A DNA stretch of 64,000 nt from Fragilariopsis cylindrus CCMP1102 (taxonomy: Eukaryota > Bacillariophyta > Bacillariophyceae > Bacillariales > Bacillariaceae), in NCBI GenBank assembly GCA_900095095.1, contig FMBT01000294.1, positions 124,001 through 188,000 of the forward strand. The letters run 5' to 3'. This document shows, in pieces, positions 41,501 to 53,270 of this stretch (within the stretch, counting starts at the first letter, position 1; each line of letters opens with the position of its first letter). A model generated the notes under the pieces. That model did no database searches and was not told where the DNA came from. It saw nothing but the letters and a program-made list of their open reading frames with translations. The translations under genes were made by a program, and so were the position numbers.

Positions 41501-43963
41501 CGTATTAGTGTATATCGGTTTGTAAGTCTTATCAAATCTGTCCTTTTGCCTGTCTTCGGGAGATCTTTCGTTCACTGGAATATATGGTACCTTGTCTAAC
41601 TTAATATTTTGATATGAATGTGAACAGAGATTGGTCTTTACGTGAATTCTGTTCAGTTGAATGACGCAATGCAATGCTGCTGAGGCGAATAGTATCTCAG
41701 TTTGTCTGTTGTTGACTAGATTCGATTTATTAGTGATGGTGTGATTTTATGTGGTAGTAAGGAATGTACTGTACCTGGTAGTCCTGCCCTGGTTGCATGC
41801 TCACTATCACAGAAATAATGTACAGTACGGATACACGCAGAAATATTGTGAACTCTGAGCATGTGATATGCATAATGCATAAGGTGAAATGCGAACGCTT
41901 TGTTCTTTCTTTGCCGGAGTTCTGTTGGATGACGACGTCAACTTATTTTATTAACGAACCAATCAAAATTCGAAACAATTTGAGCCAGATGACGAATAGT
42001 AGAATAATCAATCACTATTGGTCAATTCTTAATTATTTGTGTGTTGAAGAAGAGCTGCATGAAGAAACATAAATAATAATAATCTGCCACGTGACCAAGT
42101 TTCCAAGTAGGAGCACTAGTGAGTGGACCGGATGCTACGGAATGATTTTCATAAATACCGTTTTCAATAATAATATCAAGGACATCGGACTAATGTTTGA
42201 TGAAGTCCTGAAATAATACTATGGAGTATGTAGATCCTACGTGTGCTATTAGGACATAATCTTGCATACGATTCCATATTTGTTTTTGTTAACATGTTCT
42301 TTGTTGGAAGTTGACACGTAAACCAAATTCAAAAACGAAGAACATAAACGACGCGTCATATCTGTTCTTCCTACATTATAAGGAAGAACATCTTTTGTGC
42401 AATAATCATGCGGATGGATGGATGATGAGAGACAATTATTTCTCACGTGCTTTCAGCAGCATTAGTAATTTGCTATTATTTTATTTATTGTGCTCCATGA
42501 TACGATAATCATGGAAAAACTGTTCTTCTTGCAAAAACTGGAAGATGATTCTTCATCCACAGTATCACTCAACAATGCTTGCTTACTAATAGCTGTTTTC
42601 ATTTCATCAGCAAAGTATAAGGGCGGGCTTCAATGGAGCTTCATACTCCTGATTTTAGAAGGCACTATGCCATACAATCTGATAAATCAATAATCTTGAG
42701 AGAGAGTGGTATGTCTGATCTATCTCTGTTGTTTTCTGCTACAAATATGTCAGCAGAACGGTATTCATCTTTTGAAGAGTAGCTGTCTATCATTGGTTCA
42801 TTTTCTGACTTGGTGGGTTAGCATGCTATATTAAGGTAAAGTCAAGGGGCCAGTCAGTAGCACATGCATATCAGCAGTGGGACAAAACAAGTTGCTGTCC
42901 TAACAACAGCATTCTTTCAAACATGCATGTGTTATTATGGCCTTCAAACAATGATCTTGAGCAATTCTTTCTCTTCCACTATTTAATATTTATGATTATT
43001 TTAAGCTTCTAGATTGAGCTTACTCACCATATATAATTCATCAAGATGGTTTCTGTCCTGTGTGTGTGGTGGTCAATTATATTGCACCCAGACAGTAATT
43101 ACTTGTATCTGTGTAGTAGACTATATGATGATCACTAACATAACATCTCCTTTTACTTCCTCTCAGACACATTCTAATATTCTACCAGATACCAATACCA
43201 ATACCAATACCAATACCAATACCAATACCAATACCAATACATACATACAATCCTGCTTCATCCACATACTTCACCAATCATGAGTTTGCTGAGAGAGAGA
43301 AGGGGGGGGGGCAACGATATACCATCTCCTTGGCTAATACTACAGGTATCAATCAGTTAGATTATCCTTACCATAGGAATATTTAATTCAATCTATAAAC
43401 TGGAACCTGATGTGTAGTTTTGTGGGAAATTTCCCCTGTCAGCCCAGGGTCTACTATGAAAATTCATTTTTACATTATTCATGCTAAAAATGTAATAATA
43501 ATGTAGCAGCGAGCTTATTACATATCATACGATACATGCTAGTCTACTAACCTCAGGTATCAAAGGAAAGCTCATCTTCTCATCTTGGATAAAATAACCT
43601 TTTCCAGGTCAGCTCCAAGTCTTTTTTCTTTGAGTACATTGTATGGTCTTCATAGATACTGTAGACCATCTTCTCTAAATTTATACTGTAGACCATCTTC
43701 TCTGAATTTATCTGAAATGTATTTTGTTTATGCCATCATGGTCGCTTGTTATTTGTACGGTAACTTACTAGTACTAAAACTCGCTAGCTTTTGGTACAAA
43801 GTTAGTTTTTAAAAGTGAGTTTTGTTTGCGCGATGCTTCGCAACTCATCGTCATTTGTATATTTTCCATTTAGACGACGACGACGACGACAACGACAACG
43901 ACGATGACAACAACAACAACAACAACAACCATTAACGAATGACGACGACGAAGATATAACAGG
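41501..43963. other. Long intergenic stretch with microsatellites
   Basis: About 2.4 kb without a supported gene. Small frames at 41797-42072, 42490-42693 and 43014-43283 show no domain. It includes the (accaat)n array at 43188-43240, a tandem duplication of about 32 bp near 43643-43708 (copies of actgtagaccatcttctct), and (acg/aac)n runs at 43873-43930 just before the next gene. Confidence 0.5.
43188..43240. repeat. (accaat)n hexanucleotide microsatellite
   Basis: About eight uninterrupted copies of accaat/taccaa. A frame through it would encode TN repeats, but no gene is supported. Confidence 0.9.
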
Positions 43964-45739
43964 ATGACGACAAAGCAATCAGAAACAAAAGATACATTTA
44001 TCAAATCGATAGAACGACTATCAGGTGAGGATCGATTAACCCATAACTCTATGGCCAAAGCTTTGGGATTAACCATAGGCTCATGGGAATACAAAGTCAA
44101 AAAGTTTGGTATAAAGTGGAGGGACTACAACATCTACAATATGAGAATTGATTCTGTTGCTTCTTCTTCTGCACTATCGTCATCGCCATTGGTATTATTG
44201 CCGACTACATTATCTTCATCGTCATCGGTATCGTTCCTAACTACTGAGTCCGTCGCTTCTTCTTCTGATGAAGAAGCATCGGCTGCTAAGAAAATACGGG
44301 ACAACAAGATAGCCGAAGAAGACAATAGGACTGCGAAGATGATACGAGACTTGGACGAAAGGATAGCATTAGCATCGGCTGAAGCAAATAAAACAAAGGT
44401 AAGATTGTCGTTGTCGTCGTCGTCGTCGTCCTGGTCATCATGGACGTTATAATGTCATGAATGTTGGTATCATATTCTATTAAACTCTAACCCATGTATT
44501 TCATTCCATTATTTTGTTGTAATTGTTGCTGTTATTTCCAAGGAACAAGACGAAGAGAAGAAAAGAAAAAGAGCAAAAGAAACTGCAGATTGGAAGGCGC
44601 TACTAGAAGAGAAGAAAAGAAAAAGAACAGAAGATAAGTCGGAGCAGAAGGTGCAACGACAAGAAGAAAAGAAAAGAAAGAAACAAGAAAAGAAGTCGGA
44701 GCGGATGGTAAGTTGAAAGAATCGATACATGTTAATTCTATTTGTGTTAGTTGTCAATGTTTATCCTTATATTTCTGTTATAATCTAACTTTTATTTGTT
44801 GAATCTCCTACCTTTTTGGTATAGAAAAAATCGTACGAGATCAGCACAATTGAAAAGACACCCACACAACGGTTGGAGACGGGCTACAGGCAACTCACAC
44901 CCAAACTTACATCCGAGTTGCTTGTGGTCCTTCAGAAAATAAGCAATGAAAAAAACGCTTTCCTTGGACATTCGTTCGTAACAAAAGACACAACGAGTCG
45001 TGCTCTCAAGTATCTTTTATCAGCAATTCGTCACGGATTAATGCATTATCCAGATACATGCCATCCAAAGGTAGTACAATGGAATGGTGTTTCTAAATTT
45101 TGTATTAACTCTCATATTCCGTTGCTTATTGCTTTATTTATGGCCTTGAGAAATGATGATGATAATCACAAATTCAATAGTGAAGAGTGGAACAAAATTC
45201 ACACGGAAGTGATGTACGGTTGCCAATACGCCATTGATCGAAAGAGAAAAGAGAAAGGGAAGGTAGGATGCAATTCGAATCCACTAACGGGATCAACCAT
45301 TGAAAAGACTGGCGAAGTTGATAAGGATGGCAAGCTTGTGTGGAAACGAATTGATGCCCGTCCTAAGTTTCACAATAATGCTAACATCAGAAATACAAGT
45401 CACCAGTTTACTGGTGGTGGAACTAGTTCTGCTTATATTACAAGAACTGTTGACGGCGTGTCTATTGTTTGGCCTGAATTTAACGATATCATCACCGTAC
45501 AAGCCATCACGGATCTAGGGAAAAGTCTGATGAATCATCTTTCAATTACTGATCACTCTGTTGTGGGTAAGCTCCTTGAAATGCGTCATTGGCATTCCAT
45601 GAACTATTTTGGCCATCGACCTGTTGGAATCTACTGGTTCCATAAAGATGGAGGAACATTATCTTCAATGACGAACGACGAAATGGAATCAGTAGCAAGT
45701 AAAGGTGCACAATGGATAAAGAGCACAGCTCAATACTAA
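43964..45739 (+). CDS. Unrecognised three-exon protein with a basic coiled-coil segment
   Basis: Exons are 43964-44398, 44543-44707 and 44825-45739. Both introns (144 and 117 bp) are GT-AG and phase 0; the product is 504 aa. Residues 1-55 form a compact segment (LTHNSMAKALGLTIGSWEYK) that could be a helix-turn-helix. A Ser/Thr linker follows. Exon 2 is a highly charged helix built from EEKKRKR units (EEKKRKRAKETADWKALLEE; QRQEEKKRKKQEKKSERM). Exon 3 encodes about 300 residues that look globular: LTPKLTSELLVVLQKISN, RALKYLLSAIRHGLMHYPD and LLEMRHWHSMNYFGHRPVGI. I recognise no family. The DNA-binding idea is speculation from the N-terminus and basic helix. The charged tail resembles nuclear or RNA-associated proteins. 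Confidence 0.7.
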
Positions 45740-46028
45740 TAGAATATATATTGTTTAATATTTGTCTCATTTATCAACATCAACACCATCATGATTGCTA
45801 TTGCTATTCAATCTTGTCACCGGGTATTATCATCTTCCGATGTTTTTGTGTTGTGTGTGGCGTGTGTTCGGTATGTTTTATGTTTGTTTTATTTTTTCAC
45901 ATTTCACACCGACATCCGACATACAGGGTGATTGCCACAGCTATTACTCTCAATAACTCCCAACATCCTCTCGGTCGTGCAGTGTCTGCTATCTAATTCC
46001 TATCCACTTGTTCCACATTCCGAACGAT

Positions 46029-47351
46029 ATGCGACGGATACATCAAAATGTCGTGCTAGTTTTCTTCATTCTTTTCGCACTGAACCTATTAGCCGCCCTC
46101 GAAGGTTTCCCACTTGTTCCGCCGCCATCTTCTTCCGTCGCCTTCTGCACCAAAATCTCCACCTTCAGCAGAATATCTGCATCGCCCGATCCCAATGCAT
46201 TCGATATGATTGGAGAAGAGCTGCAACATTCCCTCTCAATGCAGCTCGGGGTGCTGGAACCTAACGAAGTTCAAAACTCGAGCCTTCCCTTTGCAATGCG
46301 AGGAGAAAACGTTTTTGTTATCGCGCAAACTGGTTCGGGCAAAACGTTAACATTCCTCCTGCCGATATTGCATCATCTCAACAACACCTTCGCATCTTCT
46401 CCGTCACAACTGGGAGCTATTGTGGTTGGTCCGACTGCAGAGCTAATGGCGCAGCACTATGCAATCGCTAAGAAGTTGGCGCCTACGCTTGTCGAACGGG
46501 TGCTGTTTAAAACACCCGAGCAGGTAATCGCTGACCTTAAAAGCCCGCTGAGCAGTAATGCTGCAGAATACGATGGTATCAAAATTGTTGCGATCGACGA
46601 AGTCGATGCCGTTTTATGCGGTAACGAATTCAACTCCACCGTTCCAGAATCGTCGATCGAGCTACTGAATCTCTTGCCCGACCAAGCTCAGTACATCTTG
46701 ACGACGGCCCACCTTAATCGCGCTCACACTAAAGCTCTCAATCAACTTTTCCCGCAGATAAATATGATCCGACAAGGTGGAAGCTCACAAAGCATTCTGG
46801 TCCCCACACTGCGACAGGAATTTCACTACTTCAGTGGCAATAATTCTGAGAAGCTGGAGAAACTTGAAAGCATTTTACAAAAGGCTGAAGATAATCCACT
46901 TCGAGCTGGACAGTCTACCATCATCTTTTGTGAGACTGAAAGTGGCGTTGAGCTTGTTCATTCGTTCCTCGAGAAGTCTCCATTAAGCAAAGCCTTTGCG
47001 CCTAGAAAGCTGCATGTAAGAATGGAGCCCAACAAACGTTCCGACGCACTCTCAGATTTCCAAACGAACCCTGAGAAATGCCGACTGCTGGTAACACATG
47101 AAATTGCCGCTCGAGGCTTGGACTGTCCACTGGTGCGTCATGTTATTCTATTCGATACACCTAAGGATGTGTCCGCTTTTGTTCACCGCGCTGGTCGAAC
47201 AGCTCGGGCTGGCGAAGATGGTACGGTCACATGTCTAGTTCAGGCAGGAACTGGCTTCAATGGTGGAGGTTCGTTCGGACAACACAAACAGCTTCATGCG
47301 CTGCAGGACGCTCCAAAATTAAATTTTAAAAAAGCTGGCGATGCCAATTGA
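46029..47351 (+). CDS. Plastid-targeted DEAD-box-type RNA helicase with a DEVD motif II
   Basis: ATP-dependent RNA helicase of SF2, 440 aa from the ATG at 46029 (the frame opens earlier at a TTG). The leader is a signal peptide (VVLVFFILFALNLLAALEGF) followed by a transit-like region with SSVAFC. The Q motif is EPNEVQNSSLPFAM. Motif I is AQTGSGKT, Ia GPTAELMAQ, II VAIDEVDAVL (DEVD instead of DEAD) and III LTTAHLN (TTA instead of SAT). Motif IV/V regions are STIIFCETESGVELVHSFL and THEIAARGLDCP; VI is HRAGRTARAG. The changes in II and III are conservative enough that ATPase activity is plausible. The gene is more GC-rich than its neighbours and lacks low-complexity inserts. It sits 289 bp after the previous gene on the same strand. 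Confidence 0.88.
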   Translation: MRRIHQNVVLVFFILFALNLLAALEGFPLVPPPSSSVAFCTKISTFSRISASPDPNAFDMIGEELQHSLSMQLGVLEPNEVQNSSLPFAMRGENVFVIAQTGSGKTLTFLLPILHHLNNTFASSPSQLGAIVVGPTAELMAQHYAIAKKLAPTLVERVLFKTPEQVIADLKSPLSSNAAEYDGIKIVAIDEVDAVLCGNEFNSTVPESSIELLNLLPDQAQYILTTAHLNRAHTKALNQLFPQINMIRQGGSSQSILVPTLRQEFHYFSGNNSEKLEKLESILQKAEDNPLRAGQSTIIFCETESGVELVHSFLEKSPLSKAFAPRKLHVRMEPNKRSDALSDFQTNPEKCRLLVTHEIAARGLDCPLVRHVILFDTPKDVSAFVHRAGRTARAGEDGTVTCLVQAGTGFNGGGSFGQHKQLHALQDAPKLNFKKAGDAN

Positions 47352-47675
47352 AGCATGTATTAGACTGACATTACAAAATAAGATGTTCATGGATTCTTGA
47401 TCTCTGCGTCTCATACCATCAAAATTAAGGAGAATAATGTTTTTTTTAAAAAGATCCATATATATATATATATATATATATAAAGGTGTGTACCAAAGTA
47501 GCATTACTTGTACATCGCACCCACTAAATAGTATAGATAACTTCTCAGTATGAATTAACATTGTAATAATAGCCTGCTACTATTTAAATTAAATGTCTCA
47601 ACGACTACAAGTCACCTACTTCTCATGTTGATTCGTTGATTATGACTTGACGGGTATAATAATCAAAATCAAATT
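47352..47675. other. Convergent intergenic stretch with a TA microsatellite
   Basis: About 320 bp between the helicase stop and the prolidase last exon. Contains an (at)n run at about 47459-47482 and no gene. Confidence 0.6.
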
Positions 47676-49309
47676 CTATAAGTCGTATCGTACCATTTTC
47701 CCGTTATCGTTATTGACCCAATTTCGCCGCAATTCAGGTAAGACATCCTTTTCGGGTGGCCATGGTTTGCCATTCATCACATCCAACACCTCTGAACTTG
47801 CACGTGGACATACGGTTAGATTTTCACAGCCATCATCGGTTATCACCACATCATCCTCCACTGTAAAGTTAATAGTTAATAGTTAATAGTTAAAGTTGAA
47901 CAATAAAGTAAAACAAGAATGAGGTTAAAGATTTTAGTGAGGATAAGCACAAGAAAGGATAGCAAAATCGTATTCAGAATGGGATAAATTGATTGGGTTT
48001 ATACTGTATGTAGTGAAACTTACACCGTACACCCCCAGATCCACGAAACTCATTCACACGTTCAACACAAAGATGTTTTGATTGTTTTGGATTGGCTAAT
48101 GCTAAATCCAAAAGTACATCAATAAAGTAGCAGCCGGGTTCGATTGTTAAAACCATACCCGCCTCAAGAGTTCGTGCAGTCCGTAATTTCTTCAAACCTG
48201 GTCGTTCACTCCGAGGTCGTGTTATTGTTTCCGTATAGCCCCCAACATCGTGAGCGTCCAATCCAATCAAATGCCCTAGACCATGTGGCATAAAGATTGC
48301 TCCAAGGTCAGCATCAATCATATCGTCAACCTCTCCAAGTAACAAACCACCATTTTTTAAGGATTTCAATATAGCCCGTTCGGCAAGACGGTGCATATCT
48401 AAATACGAAATACCCGGCTTTAACGTGGTAATCACAGCAATTTGAGCCGATAGGACAGCGTTGTATATCAAAAGTTGATCATCAGAAAATTTTCCATTGA
48501 CTGGGAAACTGCATGTAATATCACTTGCATAACAATGATATTCAGCACCCATATCTAACAATGCGATGTCACCGTCAAGCAGTTGTCGATCGTTTGGTCG
48601 TCCAGCATGTCCATAATGGAGGATGCTGGGACTGGGGCCACATGCACATACGCAGGTATATGACTGATGACGACATCCTCCATGAGTGTAGGTATAATGT
48701 TGAAATAACGATTCCAATTGATATTCCATCATCTTGACTTGACAACATTTCATTACTTCAACATGTGCCATACTTGATACCCAATTCGTATATCGCATCA
48801 ATTCGATTTCTGGTTTCGTTTTGAATACTCTAGCTTCCACAATGGTTGGAAACAATGTATCGGTATTGCGTCTTTTTGAATACTTTTCGATTCCATCATA
48901 ATGAGCCGCCATACAATAATTTCCAGAATCTGTATTGAGACCTGATAGTAGATGCAATTGAGCATCATTCACATTACCATTATCATCATCCTCATTTATT
49001 CCATCTACGGAGCCGTCAAGCTGTGAAGCAATATAGTCATCAAGTTGATCAATTGGTAATACATTATCTACACCATATTTCGAACGAATATTGTCCAAAG
49101 AGGGTGAGCTGCCACAAAAAATCTCGTAGTCTAATCCGTATATTGGAACAAATAGTGTAGATTCACCCGATGGAAGAGAAATTGTCCCATATACATCAGC
49201 CTCTGGAACACCAAACGTCCAATGAAAGAAACTTTCCTGACGAAATACCGGCTCATGATCTGTATCATATCGTGTAGTTTGTTTGCCACCTTCAAGAAGA
49301 ATCACTCCC

Positions 49310-49341
<32 letters not shown>

Positions 49342-49608
49342 GTCCAATTTTTCTAACATTGACTGAACTAATCGAGCACGATTAAGCTCATGTAATGCCA
49401 TAGGGACTTGATAGGTGTTTAATCCAAGCGAATACACAGGACCTTTACATTCCGAACAATTAATTTCGGCATCAGCCTGGCGTTTTTTGACATCAACGAC
49501 AATTGGTGGCATTCGAAGGGCCGAAGAAAAGTGTCCATAATTGCTCATTATAACAAGAAGGCCTAGTAATAATAAAAGAAAGGTAGGATCTGTAGACATA
49601 TTAACCAT
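47676..49608 (-). CDS. PEPD: Xaa-Pro dipeptidase (prolidase), two exons, with N-terminal signal sequence
   Basis: The M24 metallopeptidase cleaves dipeptides with C-terminal proline, recycling proline. Exon 1 is 49608-48024 and exon 2 is 47860-47676, with a 163-bp intron (GT-AG); the junction reads GGVR-L-EDDVVITDDG. The product is 589 aa. All five metal ligands can be seen: Asp and Asp in LLDMGAEYHCYASDITCS, His in HGLGHLIGLDAHDVGG, Glu in GMVLTIEPGCYF, and the last Glu in EDDVVIT on exon 2. Without exon 2 the enzyme would lack that ligand, which supports the splice. The N-terminus has a hydrophobic stretch (TFLLLLLGLLVIMSNYG), unexpected for a cytosolic prolidase; a downstream Met (MPPIVVDV) would give a cytosolic form. 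A Ser run sits in the N-terminal domain. Confidence 0.92.
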
Positions 49609-50160
49609 CGTCTCAGTTGGTACTGTATGATGATGAGGAATGCGTGATGCGTAACGTTACGAAGTAGTACATTTTATTTTATTTTATTTTAAATTTAGCA
49701 GATTTATCGGTGTATGTTTCTCTTTCGTGATCTTTGTGATGAGTGTCACAAATATCTTGGAGTGGTCGAGTGAGTCGATCCCGCTGGAATTTGCAGTTTG
49801 GTATAATCGTATGGACCAGGTCCTATGTGTATGATGAGTATAGTAGTATCGATCAAGTCCCGTAAACTTATTTAGCTTCGGGTTGCGGCACGACACATTC
49901 GTACCATTCGAACAGACACAATGTAATAATTCAATAATTCATAAGAAACAAGACATTTAATATTATCATTCTTACACGCAGGTTAGTTCTTATCTCAATC
50001 GCTATATGCAATAGGAATAATACATGTTGACAAACTTGAACCTTCTCTCTGCCCAATTGTACAACTTTGGTCGATATCAAGCATAGTAGAAACGTAGAAA
50101 TCTTTCGTGGAATTATCAAGCCCCAAAAAACAAGTACTAAACGAATTTGAAATCACAAAA
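49609..50160. other. Divergent intergenic region
   Basis: About 550 bp between the prolidase and GOLD-domain starts. No gene is seen. The GOLD frame is open back to 50107, but the ATG at 50161 is preferred. Confidence 0.5.
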
Positions 50161-50599
50161 ATGACTTCTAATAGTAAGGACGACTCGTCATCATCATCAT
50201 CATCCGCGGACGGCAACAATAACAATACCAATAACAATAATGAAAACGATAAACGTATTAAAGCATTAGAAGCAAAAGCTGTAGCAGAGGCCACCGCAAG
50301 TGCAGATGCACGATACGTACCATCTGTGTCCTTAATGAATTCGAAGGATCCACATGCTCTCTTAGGTCAAGTGGATGGTTTGTCTGATCTGTCGGATTAC
50401 GAAGAAAAGGAATCGATCTACGTCGGTCGAAGTGTTCCAATTACAGCAGGTGGTAGTTTAGAAATCCCAATACAGGTATCAACGCCTGGATCTGTAGTGG
50501 AGTATGCAGTTGAAAACAAACAATACGATTTCGGATTTTCAATTACGGCGGAACGCGATGAGTCCGTGACACTCGTGAAGGTAAGGATACTACTTAATG

Positions 50600-50630
<31 letters not shown>

Positions 50631-51389
50631 AGCGTCATCATATAATTCGATCTTCTCATCATAGAGAAAAAAGGAGGATAGAATGTGTATGTATGTGTGT
50701 AGTTTTTTGTTTGTCTTTTCGTTGCTTTTTATGAATGATGATTCCTGTGTATCTTCCGTCGATGCGTTGAATCACGGGAATCAACAAAATACAATTGTGT
50801 AACATTTCCAGTATTCTCATCGAAATCAAATCAAACTAAAACAAATCTTATATATTTATTAAAATGTATTAAATAATGCTTGATATACTGTATACAGGAA
50901 AAAACTCGGGTCGACGCAAGCATTGACGGTCCTATTACTGGTAAATTTTTGGTCGGCTCGGTTCCTTGTTGGATACGATTTAAATTCGATAATGACTATT
51001 CTTGGATTAGAGAAAAGGTTGTTTCCTACAAGGTGACCGTAACTCCACCCAGTTTAGATGCATTATCGGCAGGACGACGTCGTCGTGCGAAGGCGTGTCT
51101 GAAGGCCGTTACGGATGATTCCAAATCGGCTGATAAACGTCGAAGAGCTGCGGGGGATCAAAGGACTGTGTTAGAAACGGAATTGGAAGAATTACGATTA
51201 GAATTAGCCCAAAAATCGAAAAGTTTGCAAGCAGCGAAAGATGAAGAAAAATGGTGTACCGATCGATTGAAATTACGAACGGAACAAAAGAAATTATTAG
51301 ACAATCGACTCGAAAATGGATGGGAGGATGAAAATAAACAACAACAACAACAACAAGCGGATTCAGAGGAAGAAGAAGTGCAAGAATAA
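50161..51389 (+). CDS. GOLD-domain protein, two exons
   Basis: Exons are 50161-50580 and 50898-51389 with a 317-bp phase-0 intron (GTAAGG...TACAG); the product is 303 aa. The beta-sandwich spans the junction. It begins GGSLEIPIQVSTPGSVVEYA and continues FGFSITAERDESVTLV. After the junction come FLVGSVPCWIRFKFDNDYSW and KVVSYKVTV. This matches the GOLD fold of SEC14-like, patellin and ACBD3-type proteins, which bind other proteins in Golgi and membrane traffic. No membrane segment or lipid-binding CRAL-TRIO domain is attached. A Lys/Arg-rich linker and a C-terminal coiled coil (ETELEELRLELAQKSKSLQ) follow, ending in an acidic and Gln-rich tail. A (ga)n run (50602-50628) lies in the intron next to the donor. 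Confidence 0.78.
50602..50628. repeat. (ga)n microsatellite in the GOLD-gene intron
   Basis: About 13 dinucleotide units lie 20 bp into the intron, close to the 5' splice site. Confidence 0.9.
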
Positions 51390-51716
51390 GAATTCAAAAG
51401 CACCAACGAAACCCTATATTGTTGGACATATGTTTTCTAGTAAGCAACAGATATAAGAAGGAGAAAATACGAACGAATGAATTAACAAATTGTGAAGTGA
51501 TGCTTATTTGGGAGAACATTTTGGCTTTCTGTTTACATAAGAAGTACCATGAATAATTAAGAAGAAGAGTTATTGTTTTTCGAAAACGTTTTTAGCGCGG
51601 TGTACGTTGTTAGCTCGCTCTTATTGCCTTTTGTTCCTGACTTTCACGTACGTCATTTAGCTTGTCTTTCGCCGCCGCCCACCTACCTCTAAAGATTTAT
51701 GTACAGTACTCATTAC
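51390..51716. other. Intergenic stretch after the GOLD gene
   Basis: About 330 bp of 3' flank before the duplicated unit. No gene or repeat is seen. Confidence 0.5.
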
Positions 51717-52083
51717 ATTATTTTGCCATAGAGAGACGATGGTTGATGTACAACTGCAAAAGTTAAATATTAGGATTTGATACGTGATTGGAATCATGCT
51801 GAAGCAGAAAGTTTTTTTTTAATCACTTCCAGCTTTTTACTAACATCGTCGTCTTAATTCTGTGATGTGATGTCATGTCATGTCATGTCGTTGTCGTGTT
51901 TTGAATATGTTTCTTCTTCTTATTCTTTTGTTTCTCGTAATTCCTTGCGACTCGTTTCAACCAAGCGTCGAAAGTGATGGGGGGCTTCGATGATGGTTTC
52001 TTCTTCTTCGATTGATTAATTTTATTATTGCTACTACTATTTTCACTATCAGCATGCCTATCATTTTCTTCTTTCTGTATTAT
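51717..52083 (-). pseudogene. Duplicated 3' end of the 2OG-Fe(II) oxygenase gene (copy 1 of the 367-bp tandem repeat)
   Basis: This segment repeats the last 66 codons of the neighbouring oxygenase gene, its stop and about 160 bp of downstream flank. The frame at 51883-52081 encodes the same tail (ITFDAWLKRVARNYEKQKN...) with a single Tyr-to-His change. It lacks the upstream gene body and so is a fragment, not a full gene. It is probably transcribed only if the oxygenase transcript reads through its own stop region. Confidence 0.85.
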
Positions 52084-52448
52084 ATTATTTTGCCATAGAG
52101 AGACGATGGTTGATGTACAACTGCAAAAGTTAAATATTAGGATTTGATACGTGATTGGAATCATGCTGAAGCAGAAAGTTTTTTTTGAATCACTTCCAGC
52201 TTTTTACTAACATCGTCGTCTTAATTCTGTGATGTGATGTCATGTCATGTCATGTCGTTGTCGTGTTTTGAATATATTTCTTCTTCTTATTCTTTTGTTT
52301 CTCGTAATTCCTTGCGACTCGTTTCAACCAAGCGTCGAAAGTGATGGGGGGCTTCGATGATGGTTTCTTCTTCTTCGATTGATTAATTTTATTATTGCTA
52401 CTACTATTTTCACTATCAGCATGCCTATCATTTTCTTCTTTCTGTATT
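51717..52448. repeat. Recent 367-bp tandem duplication
   Basis: Bases from about 51717 to 52083 recur from about 52084 to 52448 at a period of 367 bp, with only two substitutions noted: one in a T run (the base before aatcacttcc) and one in gaatatgtttc/gaatatatttc. The repeat boundary lies in a short shared tatta sequence, as expected of slippage or unequal crossover. Confidence 0.95.
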
Positions 52449-53216
52449 TGTTGTATCAACCATGGACTAGGCAAAGGAATCCGTAACAACGCGGATGGTT
52501 GTGGTCGTACGAATAGAGTAGCCGCCATTCGTTGCTGTTTCGGTGGTTTTTCTTCTTGCTGATGCTGCTGCTGCTGTTGCTGTTTGTCTATTACTCGATG
52601 TTTCGCGGCAGGGAATCGTCCAGACGTTAAATGTGCCAAAACGGAACCAACAAATATCGTTGCAACACTATGTCCATGTGCTTCCGGTTCGATCCATTTT
52701 CTCTCTCGTGGATGGTAATATTGTAATCCAAGAGCACCATGACCACCCCCATCTATTGTACTACTGTCGTCGTGAATAACAATCGAAATCAAGGATGGAT
52801 CCGTATGCATCGGAAGCGTTATTCGTTCTCCCTCTTCCGTAAGTAACGACGACGATGATGATTTGCTGTCGTTGTTACTGATGCTTTCTTCCTCTCTGTT
52901 ATTCTCCTCCACTTCAACAAATCGTTTTATGTGCCATTGACTAGAAGTTTCGGTAGGTCCAAGGTGTTGTTGGAACCAACCCATTGTTTGGTTATTGATA
53001 TTATTATTATTATTATTATCGTCATTATCATTTTTATCGTCGCCATTAGATTGATTATTTTGTGTTGACGACCTCTGTTGGTGTTGTTCTGACACCAGTT
53101 CTAATTTCCTTTCTATAGCAAAAAGAACATAATCTACAATTCCATGTAAACTAAAAAACATACTGGAAAAATCTGTCAAGTAACGACAAGCAGAACAACT
53201 ATGATTTGCTTTGTGT

Positions 53217-53270
<54 letters not shown>

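Noticed and set aside
41797-42072. 91-codon plus-strand frame in the intergenic stretch
   Set aside because: No recognisable motif and no splice partner.
43188-43240. Repeat array considered as a CRISPR-like or satellite locus
   Set aside because: Units are only 6 bp with no spacers; this is a simple microsatellite.
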